Positions 44,753 through 56,400 of a stretch of 64,000 bases of DNA are shown here, one piece after another (within the stretch, counting starts at the first letter, position 1; every line of letters begins with the position of its first letter). Below the pieces are notes generated by a model. The model worked only from the letters and a program-made list of their open reading frames with translations, had not been told where the DNA came from and made no database searches. The position numbers were made by a program, and so were the translations under genes. The DNA comes from Ilyonectria destructans (taxonomy: Eukaryota > Ascomycota > Sordariomycetes > Hypocreales > Nectriaceae), in contig JAHEWK010000014.1 of the NCBI GenBank assembly GCA_020740775.1, positions 1,736,001 through 1,800,000 of the forward strand. Reading direction: 5' to 3'.

Positions 44753-46240
44753 CTAACAATTAAGATCTTCCATCCGAACTAACTGAACCTCATCACTATC
44801 AGAAAAATCAACGCCATACACCCTTTCGCACACAATTCCACCCAAGTCTTTCTTTTGATGAGGAGAGACTCTAGTTGAAGTGACGTTTGCTCGAAACATA
44901 TTCTTCCCGTTGTCCATTTGGCCAGCTGGGTTGCTCTGAGACCTGTCTGTGCTTCGGTGTGACGTTCCTAAGACCTTTGGAAATAAATATGCTAAGAGCA
45001 ACCGCAAGGATGGCATGCAGACACAAAAAACCCCAACGTTGATCTCAATGAAGGACCATCTAATAGTTTCCAAATAGTCCCATGTGAGATTTTCGATATC
45101 TGTTGCAAATTTGACGAGCGCACGAAGTCGAATAATACTAACAACTGTAACACTACAGGAACAAATTTAGTAGCCGAATTTCAGTTAAAATGGGGGAGAG
45201 ACCTACAAGGTGCCGACACTGAACATCAACCCAACCCCAATCTTCTTCCTCCAGTCTAACTTAAGAAGCCTCAATTGTGACAGAGGTATTACCAGGACCC
45301 AAACATCAAGAACAATACTGATCCCTGCATGAGCCCACGCGACAGCATTGATGTCGATGCACTTTCCTTGATGCTCGCCGTCCCATCTTGTCCACAGATA
45401 ACTGACAGGTTGACAAGAAAAGATGCCCACAATAACGAAAACGAACATGTATGCAGTATTAAAACCAATAGTGCCCCAAAGAACTCGACGTGTAGGTTGT
45501 GTGGGAAAGACGTGTAAATAAAAGAATAGTAAAGAGTGCTTGAGTAATGAGACCTGAATGAAATAAAGGATTGTCAAGGCATAAAAGAACTTTAGAAACT
45601 GGATAATATTAGTGGGCGTTAATGTCCAGACATCGCGACCCCCTCCATTGGGAACAATGCCGACAACATTGACTACCAGACTGGTAATAGTAGCAAGAAT
45701 TGTTAGAATGATGGAATAATCGTCAAGCCCCAGCGCCATATTGCGATAGAGCTTGAAGGTAACTCGCTGAACGACGACCACAAATGCGGTGAGGACTAAT
45801 GAGTAAACCATGACCCTTAATCCTGTTCTCCCATCGCGAATAGGGGCCCCACAGCTCGTCATGGTTAAATTCTTAGTAACTGAAGCGCAAAGTTAGCAGG
45901 GTACATGTAAGTGGTTTATTGTACACGTACAGAGCGATTCCTTGACAGTGCAGGCTCCCTTTATGCAACTGGCTGCCTCCATGTTTAGGGTCTCATCCGT
46001 ACATACGCACGTTTGGTTCGTGATTGAGCATGGCGATTTGGAAACGGCATCGGCGAGACAATCAACCTAGAGAACATTTAGCAAAGGACTGCATTCAATG
46101 ACTGTGTTCCGGGATGGTGAGCCAAAGCCTACCGCGCAATCTGGCATCGCTGATAGGGCAGACGATAACGACAACTCAGATACCGCTCCTGGCAGCTCTA
46201 TGAGCCATATTACCAGGAGCCACCTCCACCAGTCTCGCAT
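44753..46240 (-). CDS. CFEM-domain Pth11-type seven-helix receptor
   Basis: Four exons: 46240-46133, 46066-45931, 45879-45207, 45152-44753. Introns are 66, 51 and 54 bp, giving 438 residues; the first two exons are too short to stand out as open frames. MRDWWRWLLVIWLIELPG is a signal peptide. A CFEM domain follows with eight Cys (PDCAVDC, SPC, QTCVC, ASC, GAC and the eighth in TSCG after intron 2). Seven hydrophobic helices are then seen, with the fungal rhodopsin-like landmarks LYRNMALGLDDY, FSCQPVSYLWTRWDG and WSFIEINVGVFCVCMPSLR. Such receptors sit in the plasma membrane; Pth11 in Magnaporthe senses surface cues upstream of cAMP. The cytosolic tail has about 85 residues. An RGS gene lies 2 kb away. 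Confidence 0.88.
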
Positions 46241-48190
46241 ATCGGTGCAGTGGCTGATAGAGCGGGGCCGGGGTAGGTTCAGGGTGAATCGTGGCCGCGA
46301 CCCCGTTCATGTACAAAGCTTTCTCCAAAAATAACTTGGCTTCAGAGGCGTGAATAAGCACGTGCTTGGAAACTTATCGATCCAGAGTAATCGAAAAATA
46401 GCAACGAAACCCACAAGTGGAACTGCAGTCGAGACAGCGGCGACATGATTTATCTAGTTCCCCCGTCCGTGCCGCAACAAGCTGTACCTGGTAATCCTGA
46501 TTGATCATTGCTGGTTTCCCAGCCGTGCCGCAACAAGCTGTACCTGGCGATCCTGATGCATTTGTGCCGAGGCAGGATGTGCCATAGTGGTTTTATAAGA
46601 AATATGTACCCAATCACAGCTTAGAGTGCTAGCTTTGGCTGGGTTAGGTCGGCGACTTCGATTGCACAGACACACACGAATGTCATCATGAATGAACCAT
46701 GGGAATTGATTGGTAGTTATCCGTGAAGGCTGGGGTGGCGGCCGCAGTATTGCGCTGCGTGCGGGGAGGGCTAAACTAAGAGAGGAAACACGTTCGTGTC
46801 AGAGAGGGGGAACTGCGGCGCATGACACACTTGAGACATGATGATTGCGGCGGTTTCGTGTGGCGTATTCGTTGACGATGCAGGGTGCTTCTTGCTTACC
46901 ATAGTCACTGGTGGAATTATCTACTGTGCCGTACATGGAGTGAGGCGTTCGATCGCTTATGGTGAAATGAAATAAAAAGAAATGACAAAGAAACATTCTC
47001 GGCAATGGTTAGGGTGCTAAGAGCCGGGCCTTGGGGTAAGGACCTTCATAAGTCGCTGGCACCGCTCAGGACACATGGCATGGATGTTCAGCGATGTGCA
47101 AATCGAGTCTCTTAAGTAGGCAGGCCGGATCAAGTGGCAATCTGATGCACCAGTTGGTAGCATCTCGGCTAACCGGGGGCCTATCCGTGCCGCTTAGATC
47201 CTGACAGGCCTCAACACACTGTGTGATTCTCGTCACCTACTCCAACACATCCGCTGTCGGGTTTCAGGGGCTGTTCTTGACGGGAACTTCTGTTTAAGTG
47301 CGGGGCTTGGGCTGCATAAAAACTGACAGGGGTTCAACAGTAGCCCCTATCGTCCTCCGTATGCGTCACTAGATCTATCGATTCGATTCCCGTTCGTAAG
47401 ATGTCCAACTGTGGCTGTCACATTGCATTCTGTATTTGTCAGCTATCCCCGGTGGTGAATGCCTAGAACTCCTGGGTGGAAATGAAGCTAAAGTGTGATG
47501 GTAAGAGATAAGGCTACTTTTAATACGTAGCTAGCAGCTACAGGAGCTGGAGCTAACGGAATGGCATTTAACCCGAGCACATTAACTGCGCAGAGGTTCT
47601 AGAAGTCGGGACGAGCGAGCCGAGACAATATCTGCAGGGCTGGTCACACGGCCGAGACCAGTTCGCCTTCCACCCTCATGTCCGAGTCCCCCGGAACTAG
47701 TTCCAACGCCACGACTTCCAGAGTTCGACTAGCTCCTGCCACGGCTGAGAGACTGGCCCGTCATCACATGATTCGGAGATGATTCGGGGATGATCTGCTT
47801 CAATTGAGGAGATAACATGGACGAGTCATGGATTCGACAAGCGTAACAAGCTTACGGATAAACACAGCCTGTCTTGACCCGGCTTTATTTCCGTAGCAGG
47901 TTGCCCAATGAACTCACTGTTTGCTAATCATGGCGACCCACAAGACGCTACTTCGGGTGTGCCGACGCTACGACGGACTGTTCAAGGGAGGTCTCCCAAC
48001 CGTCCAATCAAACGAGCTGGAGTTTTTGACCGAAAATCGAGACTCGCGATTGGTCGCGCATTCTCCAAATGAAAGGAGCTGGAGCCTCCTGACCGTGTGG
48101 CAAGACAGGATATCCATCCTGTATAAGAAGCCAAGGCCCGAGATACGACTAGATTAGATTACAAACTCTTCTAGAAAAGACACATTTCCA
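46241..48190. other. intergenic region between receptor and RGS genes
   Basis: About 1.95 kb shared by two divergent genes. It contains the direct repeat at 46467-46557. Short open frames have no domain. No binding-site cluster that I can defend. Confidence 0.5.
46467..46557. repeat. 35-bp direct repeat, two copies, 56-bp period
   Basis: 46467-46501 and 46523-46557 share CCGTGCCGCAACAAGCTGTA plus a further CCTGG..ATCCTGAT, with two differences. The duplicate lies in the receptor gene's upstream region, about 230-320 bp before its start codon. Confidence 0.75.
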
Positions 48191-48991
48191 ATGCCATCAT
48201 TGGCCGACACTATTTCTGACCCGACTCCAGAACCATGGATATTGAACGATTTTACAGCCTACCTTTCAAGAAACCATTGCCTAGAAACCCTACAATTCGT
48301 CCAAGATGCATCGAGATACCGAGCTTGTTACGCAGAGATAGTTGGGAGTAACAAATTCCCTTGCGAATATTTCAAGTGTCATTACGATTACCTGCAGGCG
48401 CTATGGGAAGATCTTCTGGAGGCTTATATCCTCCCCAACGCACATCGCGAGGTCAACCTTCCATCCAACCTTAGGGATCGACTTCTTGCATTCCGATATT
48501 CTGCTCTTCTTCCACATCCATCGGAATTGGATGATGCCGTCAACGCCGTCTATGAACTCATGGAGGACGCCATCGTATCTGGAATGCTCAACTCCCCTGT
48601 GCCACTGGAGCAACCGGGCCATGGAGGGCGTGGTGTCTGGAAGAGGATTAGTGGCAGACTTCGGCGGAAGATGTCAAAGTCGATGTCAAAGTCGATCTCA
48701 GAACGCGACCTCCAGACGAAATTTCGAGTAAGCGAGGGCTCTGAACTGCGGAGTACCTGCTTGGGAGGGGACGGTGCGGACACTTTTTACACACGCCGCC
48801 ACTCGCTAGAAGGCAACTCACCAATACCTCGCAGCCATTTGCTACAGCGCGTGATGGAGGTGTTCGACCATACTGTCCTCCCAGTATGGAGTACGAGGTG
48901 GTTGAAGCCGCCACCAGAGAAAGAGAGAGCAGAAGTTGAGATTGAAATTGGTACCAGGGATCAGTACGTCGGCGCAAAGCCTTTGGAATGA
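48191..48991 (+). CDS. RGS-domain protein
   Basis: Single exon, 266 residues. Residues about 15-130 fit an RGS domain: WILNDFTAYLSRNHCLETL at the start, a central YLQALWEDLLEAYILP, REVNLPSNLR, and a final helix (ELDDAVNAVYELMEDAI). RGS domains speed GTP hydrolysis by G-protein alpha subunits and so end receptor signalling. A basic Ser/Lys region (KMSKSMSKSIS) and an acidic C-terminus follow; no membrane segment or DEP domain is seen, so it is of the short fungal type. The gene ends 64 bp from the stop of the convergent regulator gene. Confidence 0.85.
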   Translation: MPSLADTISDPTPEPWILNDFTAYLSRNHCLETLQFVQDASRYRACYAEIVGSNKFPCEYFKCHYDYLQALWEDLLEAYILPNAHREVNLPSNLRDRLLAFRYSALLPHPSELDDAVNAVYELMEDAIVSGMLNSPVPLEQPGHGGRGVWKRISGRLRRKMSKSMSKSISERDLQTKFRVSEGSELRSTCLGGDGADTFYTRRHSLEGNSPIPRSHLLQRVMEVFDHTVLPVWSTRWLKPPPEKERAEVEIEIGTRDQYVGAKPLE

Positions 48992-49055
48992 GATCATTGT
49001 GGTAATTGGATGCAAATCAATGCTCAACGATCGACATCCTTTCCTGAAATTTAAC

Positions 49056-51610
49056 TCACCACCCAATATCTTCACTCTGGACCTCAGCCCATCCACTCGG
49101 CTCATTACTGCCCAAGAACCGATTATCGCTCTCCAGCAACACCGCTTCACCAATCCCGAGTTCCTCAGTGTCCCACCGGAACGGCGGGCTGCTCTCGAGC
49201 CTCCAGTCTAGCCGCTCGGCCTCCTGCGGCTGCTCGTGTTGTACTGGGGGGCTCTGCCCCAGCGTGCCGAGGTTGTCGTTCGAGCCACCCTTGCTATCGA
49301 CGTTGCTAAATGGCTGGCACAAGATTATTAGGAGGTTCAGAGACAGGGAGACGCGGTCCGGATCGGCCGTCGTCGGAACTCTGAGGATGTAGGAGAGGGA
49401 CGACGGATTTGGGGGAGTGCCAATACTGGTTGGGGGAATGTAAGATGCCAGCTTGTCGTGGATAGGGACGAGGCAGTCTTGAAATTTGAGGGCTACCGAG
49501 TCCGTAGTGCTGCAGAAGGATAGTATATCGAGGCAGAGGCGGGCTTGGGCGAGGTCGTCTTCCCAGGATGATCGATGGAAGAGGTGTACCTGCTTTTGGG
49601 CGACGGAGTGAAGGAGCATGACGCAGGAGGTGTATGATTGGAAGCTAAAGAGAATGAGCAATCATTAAAACGGCGTAATGGGAGCGGATTGTGACCTACA
49701 TAATAAGCCAGCATCTTTTGAATATCCCCTTTTCTGCTCGCAACAGGCCTAGGATCCGGGCCGAGTGTCTTGCTGCTGTCATGGCTTGATCTGCATGATT
49801 GAGAAAGGTGTCCTCGAGAGGCTTCCACGGAATGTCGTGCCCATAATCAATCTTGGAAGACCGAGCGAACTGTGAGGCAATGCGGCGATAGAGCAGCATT
49901 GTACATCCGAGATAGAGGAGGTGAGTGGCCAAGATGGATCGCCGAGCTTCAAGGGGAAGTTCTTGGCGGCAGAGATTGGCGAGATGCATTTGACTGGGGA
50001 GCTGATTGTGCCAATCCTGAAGGTCTTTATCTATGGAATCCATTGCTTGGCTGGTCATTTCCTTGGAGGACAGATGCATCCGCAGAATGTCGGCGTTTAG
50101 AAGGGAGATCTTGGTCAACTCCGTTTGGACAACTGTAGCATACTGTAAGCGAAGCAACCGGATGGTCCATGGATTGGCTTACTGTGGCTAATGTCAGATG
50201 AGTGATCGGCTTCCACGTCCATCAACTGTAGTCATGTCAGTTTTGGCTGCCGCGAGAAAGGTCAAGGTTTAATACCGGAGCCACCTCCCGGAAAGATACA
50301 CCACTGCCCGATATGTACCCAAGAGTTGAAGAAAGCCAGCTAAATAAGTTAGCGAATGTCGGTCAAACTGGTTCGAAACTTGCCTTGAAAAGAACAGTAA
50401 TGTTCTCCAAGTCCTTCGATAGTCAACCCATTCCTCTGGGGAGAGCCCCGGATAGTGATAGCATTTGTCATTTAGATTATGTCTTTTCGACATACTCAGA
50501 CCAACATCTATGCAAACACGGTTAACGCTGTCGAAGAAACGAGGTGTTAGGAGAACGAGTACGAACCGATGTAAGCGAGTGAAACCGTCGCCTTATTCAT
50601 GATGTTGTACATGGCTAGCAGCGCGCAGACTTTAATGGCGTCGAGTGGCTGCTCCTCCATGAGGTTCTCAAAGAAATGCCTTGCCACGTCGTAGAAGACG
50701 CCATCTGTACCCAATTCGAAATCATCGGCGTTGTACTGAACTCCGACAGCTGCAACTACGGCGAGACAGCAAATGGCGGTCTTCTGACTTGGTATGGGGC
50801 AGCCATCGCTTCCAAACACATTCTCGTAGTAGCCTGATATGTGTTTGCGGGAAAAGACATGGAATAGTTTCCCGCTGGAGTTGAAAAAACTGTCGACCGC
50901 GGCCTTTGTAATAGAGGCGCTGGGGATGACGAGAGAGATCAGGAATGTCGACGTGTCTGCTGATAGTTCCCTCTGTGCCGGGGATGAAGCAGGGACGTGG
51001 GCCTTTCCAAGCGTATCGTTGGCGACGTGCGATTCCTGGAGACGGGCAATTGCGCTTTGCCGCACTGGAGTAAAGGATCCCACCGACTGATCAGATCCAG
51101 TCGTAGGACTCGAGAGACTGCTGACCCCTGGGCTGCTGCTGGAGGAGCTGCTGGCGCCAAGCGGTGACATGTCGTGTTTAAGGTCGAGCAAGGAGCGGAA
51201 GTCGTCGGCGGAGCGGATTTGTTGCAGTAAACGGTCTGCTTCCTCGCCAGATTTGGCCTGCAAGGCACAGAAGAGCTCCTCTAATGCTTGCAGACGCGAC
51301 TTCAGTGCGGCTCTTCTCGACTGACCCACCGGCGACTCGTAGCGGCAAGGTCGTCCCTTGGCAGTACAGGTGCCACACTGTGGTCGGCAACCATCGCACT
51401 AGAGGCACCAGTTAACGCGTAACTGTGAACGGAGCCGGGAGTAATCACCTTCACTTTGTTCTGACGGCAGTCCCGGCAGGCCTGCCCCACGCTGCGGATT
51501 CTCTTGCCGAGCCTCTCGCAGGAGACTAAGGAACCGCGAGACGCCGCGATGTTATGGTGCTGTAGCGACTGCTGAGCAGCAGGCTGGATCGGACGAAACG
51601 ACGAGACCAT
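49056..51610 (-). CDS. Zn2Cys6 transcription factor with fungal-specific TF domain
   Basis: Seven exons: 51610-51449, 51398-50563, 50527-50384, 50339-50276, 50225-50183, 50132-49700, 49644-49056; 756 residues in one frame. The zinc cluster is N-terminal: Cys 45, 48, 55, 62, 65 and 72 (ACRDCRQNKVK, intron 1, then CDGCRPQCGTC), with an extra Cys58. A short linker and helix (SRLQALEELFCAL) may dimerise. Residues about 190-560 are the fungal-specific domain (YRRTWRTLLFFSSWLSST-like block formed across intron 3). Intron 3 (50340-50383) begins GCAAGT: a GC-AG intron. Intron 2 (50528-50562) is only 35 bp. Nuclear regulator, target unknown. Confidence 0.87.
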
Positions 51611-51843
51611 GGCTGGTCATTACAAGATGCTCGGCACTGGGGCCTTGTTCGGGTATTCAGTTCTTTGAAGGGCTACCGTGAATAAGAGAGTAATATTTGA
51701 TCATTGATATGAAGCGGGTCTCAGGGATGTGGCGAGGATCTATTTCTTTCCCCTGCCTTGACGGAACTACCCGCCGATCACATGCCTGGAAACACAGCCT
51801 TTGACTCGTTCAGCTTGGCTCGAATAGTTAGCGGCTCCAGTGG
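51611..51843. other. promoter side of the regulator gene
   Basis: Upstream of the start codon at 51610. No defined element. Confidence 0.4.
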
Positions 51844-52014
51844 CTAACGTCTCTGCCAATTACAAGTGCGAGGCCATGACGCCTCTGACATGATCATGAC
51901 ATAAATTCCCAACAGCCAATAGGGAAACGGGATTATAGGCGTTTGTAGTAAGCAGCGTAGCCCCAAGCGGTGTGCGTAATCGCAGCCGTCATCCTCTGGA
52001 GCATCACCAACGTA
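51844..52014 (-). pseudogene. C-terminal fragment of a HAD-like hydrolase gene cut by the LINE
   Basis: The minus-strand frame YVGDAPEDDGCDYAHRLGLR resembles motif IV of HAD-superfamily phosphatases (GDxxxxD) and the following Ala-Gly-Leu helix. It runs to a stop at 51844. The VGD codons lie on the 13-bp duplication flanking the LINE. On the far side (57513-57584) the minus strand reads SSVEAKADTAS directly into the same YVGD, after a possible TAG acceptor. The host exon therefore seems to have been split by the insertion. The frame is also open into the LINE leader (to 52089), which weakens the argument. Confidence 0.4.
52002..52014. repeat. target-site duplication, left copy
   Basis: CATCACCAACGTA is identical to 57500-57512 and brackets the LINE, as expected for target-primed reverse transcription. 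Confidence 0.75.
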
Positions 52015-52156
52015 GATGACACTGGTAGATAGTCCCTGGTTTTCTGAGAGGGAGAGCTCCAGGAAGTCGGACACTTCTCGAAATCTCATTATTTATCTTC
52101 TTTATAACTTTTGAAATACCCGGTAGCCGCTTGGCGGAGATTCAGGCCTTTGGCGG

Positions 52157-53467
52157 ATGTCTGGTGTTGCGAACCCCGCTTCAGACGTCATTGTCGTCAT
52201 GGAAGGCGAACCGGATGTTCCGGGCGGGGGATATCATCGTCCCCTGCGTAAAAGGACCAGAACGACGAGGGCATTGGAATCCGAACAGCAAAATGGTGAT
52301 ATGGAATGGCAGGAGGAGGAGAGCAGTGAGGAAGCTCTGAGTCACACCAGAACTAAGAAAAGGACCACGCCTAAGGCAGCTGGCAGCATGACGGAGGCAA
52401 TCCAGGGTCTGGAACGACTCCTAGAACAAGACTTCAATAAGAGAATGGCAACGATGAAGGCAGAGTTTCAGCTCGAGTTTACAAAACTTAGCGACCGCAT
52501 GGCTGAAGAAGTCACTAGGACCACGGCCCAGATGGCACAAGAATTATCTCAAGTCCGAGAGCAGCTTACCCAGGTTTGCAGCGAGTTGGAGCAGACCCGG
52601 CTACAACTGGACGCCTTAAACAATGCTCATGCAGCAAGGTCGCCTGGTCAGACATATGCAGATGCTGCTAGAATGACGCCTGCTAGTATCACCACTCAAA
52701 GCCCATCCACGGTCCGATCAGCAACCCCGGAACCGATGTTCTGCACAGTAGACACATCTAGGGTGCCCGAGGATCATATTGGAGATACTGCACCAGCAGT
52801 CATTCGCAGGACCATTGAACAGGAAATGCGAGCATCCAGCGACCAACCTAGCTGGCGATGTGTTGCGGTAACCAGAGATGGACGAAATACCAAGCGCCTG
52901 AGGATCATCGGTAGGAATGAGGAAGAATTGAAGAGGATCAAGATGATCATCGAGGCCAAGAAGGCCCCAGGCACGAGGGTGCTCCGAGACCAACTGTACC
53001 CCGTCAAAGTTGACAATGTGAACCGTACCGCCGTCCTTGACCAGGAAGGCAAGGTCCTCCCTGGAGCAATGGAAGCCTTGGGCCAAGAGAACGAAATCCA
53101 AATTGCAAAGATCGCCTGGTTGAGCCGAAAGGACAGCGCAAAGGCGTATGGATCCATGGTGGCATACCTTACCAAAAACAGCGATGCTAGGAGACTCCTA
53201 CAGGAACGCTACTTCCTTGCAGCCGGTGAATCGGCATACACCAACGCGTTCGAGCGGAGAACCGGACCGATACAATGCTACAACTGCCAGGAGCTTGGCC
53301 ATAAGGCCTTCTCGTGCAGCAAGAATCGGGTATGTGCGAGATGCGCCGCCGAAGGCCATCATCATAGTGAGTGCCAGACGCAGGTACCCAAGTGTGTGCC
53401 CTGTGGTGGACCGCACGAGTCGTTCAGCAGAAGCTGCCCGAAACTCTATCCTACCCGGCATGAGTAG
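52157..53467 (+). CDS. LINE ORF1 protein (Gag-like, zinc knuckles)
   Basis: 436 residues from ATG 52157. The N-terminal half is charged, with a long heptad-like helix (about 90-160: many Gln, Glu, Leu) likely to form a coiled coil. A central RNA-binding-like region follows. The C-terminus has three CCHC-type knuckles (CYNCQELGHKAFSC, CARCAAEGHHHSEC, CVPCGGPHESFSRSC) between 53275 and 53440. Such proteins package the element RNA. The stop codon overlaps the start of ORF2. Confidence 0.92.
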   Translation: MSGVANPASDVIVVMEGEPDVPGGGYHRPLRKRTRTTRALESEQQNGDMEWQEEESSEEALSHTRTKKRTTPKAAGSMTEAIQGLERLLEQDFNKRMATMKAEFQLEFTKLSDRMAEEVTRTTAQMAQELSQVREQLTQVCSELEQTRLQLDALNNAHAARSPGQTYADAARMTPASITTQSPSTVRSATPEPMFCTVDTSRVPEDHIGDTAPAVIRRTIEQEMRASSDQPSWRCVAVTRDGRNTKRLRIIGRNEEELKRIKMIIEAKKAPGTRVLRDQLYPVKVDNVNRTAVLDQEGKVLPGAMEALGQENEIQIAKIAWLSRKDSAKAYGSMVAYLTKNSDARRLLQERYFLAAGESAYTNAFERRTGPIQCYNCQELGHKAFSCSKNRVCARCAAEGHHHSECQTQVPKCVPCGGPHESFSRSCPKLYPTRHE

Positions 53468-56400
53468 GATGTTTCAGGTAATCCAACTGAATGTGAGAAA
53501 ACAGGATATGGTACATGAAAGCCTAATGAACGATAAGCGACTCCAAGATTTTGCAGTTATAGCGATCCAAGAACCACAGGCACGGAAAATTGACGGCAAA
53601 CTTCTCACAGTCCCCATGGGACACCCCAAATGGATCAAAATGGTTCCCACAATTTGGAGAGATGGCAGATGGCCAATCCGGAGCATGTTGTGGGTGAATA
53701 GGGATTTGGAGGCCGAGCAAGTACCAATACAGTCCCCGGACTTGACAGCAGCAACCATACGACTTCCGGACCGAATAGTGTTGGTCGTGTCAGTGTACGT
53801 GCCGGGGGGCAAGCCTCAGACTCTTCGACACACATGCCATACCCTGCACCAGGTGATCCTCGACCTCAGGAGCAGGACAGGGATGGTGGTGGACGTCTTA
53901 CTGGCAGGAGATTTTAACCAGCACGACCGGCTGTGGGGAGGAGACGACGTGCCATTGGTAAGGCAAAGCGAGGCCGAACCGATCATCGACCTCATGAACG
54001 AACACGGTCTTTGCAGCCTTCTCCCGAGAGGCACAAAGACATGGCAAGGCCCCGACAAGGAAAGCACAATCGACCTGGTGCTGGCGACGGCGGAAGTGGC
54101 AGACGAAATGGTGACGTGCTCCATACACCCGACAGAACACGGATCGGACCACCGGGCGATCCAAACGACGTTCGATCTCGCGAGGCCTGATCGGATTGCC
54201 GCGGAAAGACTGTTGTTCAAGAATGCACCATGGACAACAATCAGAACCAGGGTGGAGGACAATCTCCGAGAGCTTCCCTGGACTGTCGGCGTGCAGGAAC
54301 AGACAGACCAGTTAATGAGGGTCATCCTCGAGGCGATCCACGAGCTGACGCCCCGAGCACAACCAGTACCGTACGCGAAGCGCTGGTGGACGAAGGATTT
54401 GACAAGACTTCGGCAGGTGTATACGTTCTGGCGGAATCAGGCCAGGGTACAGCGGCGAGCAGGTCAGATGAGGCACGACCTGGAAAGACGGGCCAAGGAA
54501 GCATCCAAGGAGTACCATGATGCCATCCGGAAACGGAAGAAACTGCACTGGGACGATTTCCTGGCAGAAGATGTCAACATATGGAAGGCGGCCAAATACT
54601 TGAAACCTGGAAAAGACATCATGGACAACAGGGTACCCCCTTTGAAGAGACAAGACGGCTCCACCACGAAAGATAGGGTGGAGCAGGCAGAGGAGCTGTT
54701 CAGCACGTTCTTCCCGCCGTTGCCGGCCAGGATTGAAGATGAAGGTGACCGACCGCAACGGAGGGAAGTGCACATGCCAGACCTCACCATGGAGGAAGTT
54801 GAAGGAAAAGTGCTATCAGCGAAACCTTGGAAAGCGCCTGGAGAGGATGGTCTGCCAGCAATGGTGTGGAAACAGCTTTGGCTAGTGGTTAGATACCGTG
54901 TCTTGCACCTCTTCGACTCATCCCTCAGGGATGGTGTGGTACCCCACCAATGGAGGAGTGCGAAGATCATCCCGCTAAAGAAAGCAGATAAGGGAGACTA
55001 CACAGTGGCCAAGGCATGGAGACCGATATCGCTGCTGTCAACACTGGGCAAGATACTCGAGGCAGTCGTTGCAGAGCGGATATCCTATGTTGTGGAGAGC
55101 TATGGACTGCTGCCCGCAAACCACTTCGGGGCAAGGAAGCGAAGGTCAGCCGAACAAGCACTGATACTGCTGCAGGAGCAGATCTATAAGGCATGGAGGG
55201 CCGGCAGGGTGCTCAGTCTAATCAGTTTCGACGTCAAAGGCGCTTACAATGGAGTGTTCAAAGAACGACTACTGGAGAGGCTGAAGGCGAGAGGCATACC
55301 TGGTGGACTGGTGAGATGGATTGACGCCTTCTGCTCTGGACGAATGGCCACCGTGGTGGTAAATGGGCACACGTCACAGCTACGGGAGTTGCCACAGGCA
55401 GGTCTCCCGCAAGGATCACCGCTGTCGTCGGTGTTGTTCTTGTTCTTCAATGCAGATTTAGTGCAGAGAAGAATCAACGCAAGAGGTGGTTCGATGGCAT
55501 TCGTGGACGACTACTCAGCCTGGGTAGTGGGACCAACAGCGGAGGAGAATCGAGCCGGCATCCAATCAATTATAGACGAAGCACTGGGCTGGGAAAGACG
55601 GAGCGGTGCGACGTTCAACGGAGACAAAACGGCCATCGTGCATTTCACGCGAAACGCCGCGCGTACCAGCGACAAACCGTTCATGATCAAAGGAAAAGTA
55701 GTCAAACCCAAAGCGAGCGCCAAGATCCTGGGAGTGGTCATGGACGCGAAACTGCGGTACAAGGAACACATAGCTAGAGCCGCCGCAAAGGGGCTCTCGG
55801 CTGCTATGTGTTTGAGAAGACTGAAAATGCTGTCACCGCGGACGGCAAGACAACTGTTCGTAGCAACAGTAGCTCCCACCATGGACTATGCGTCCAGCGT
55901 GTGGGCGCACTCATGTGGCATTAGAGAAGCTGCTTGGCTGGACAAGGCACAGATGGTTGGAGCACAGGCGATCACGGGAGCTTTCCGGACCGTCGCAACG
56001 GCGGTGGCAGAGGCCGAAGCTAGCATCCAATCGGTGCAAGAACGGCATGCGCAAGCGGCAACAAGGTTTTGGATCAACCTCCGGACCCTTCCCAGGACAC
56101 ACCCGTTGGCGACACTGAAAGTGAAAGTGTGTCGCCGATTCGTATCGCCGATGCAGAGGATTGCTCAAGTACAAGGGGAAACAGCCACTGAACGAATGGA
56201 GATCATTCGGGAGTACGCGTTACCACCATGGCGAGACCGTATCCCGGTGTCGTGCGACCCTGACCGGGAGAGAGCGGCGGAAGAAGCAAAGAGGGTGGAT
56301 GGCATAGTCATTGCCACCTGCTCCTCGCAGAGAAGGGGCATGGTAGGCATGGGAGGTGTCGTACGAGACACGGCGATCAATAACGATGACGAGGTAGTGG

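Noticed and set aside
53148..53459. N-terminal extension of LINE ORF2 upstream of 53460
   Set aside because: It overlaps ORF1 zinc knuckles in another frame and reads as Arg/Ser-rich shadow; the ATG in ATGAGTAG is the natural start.
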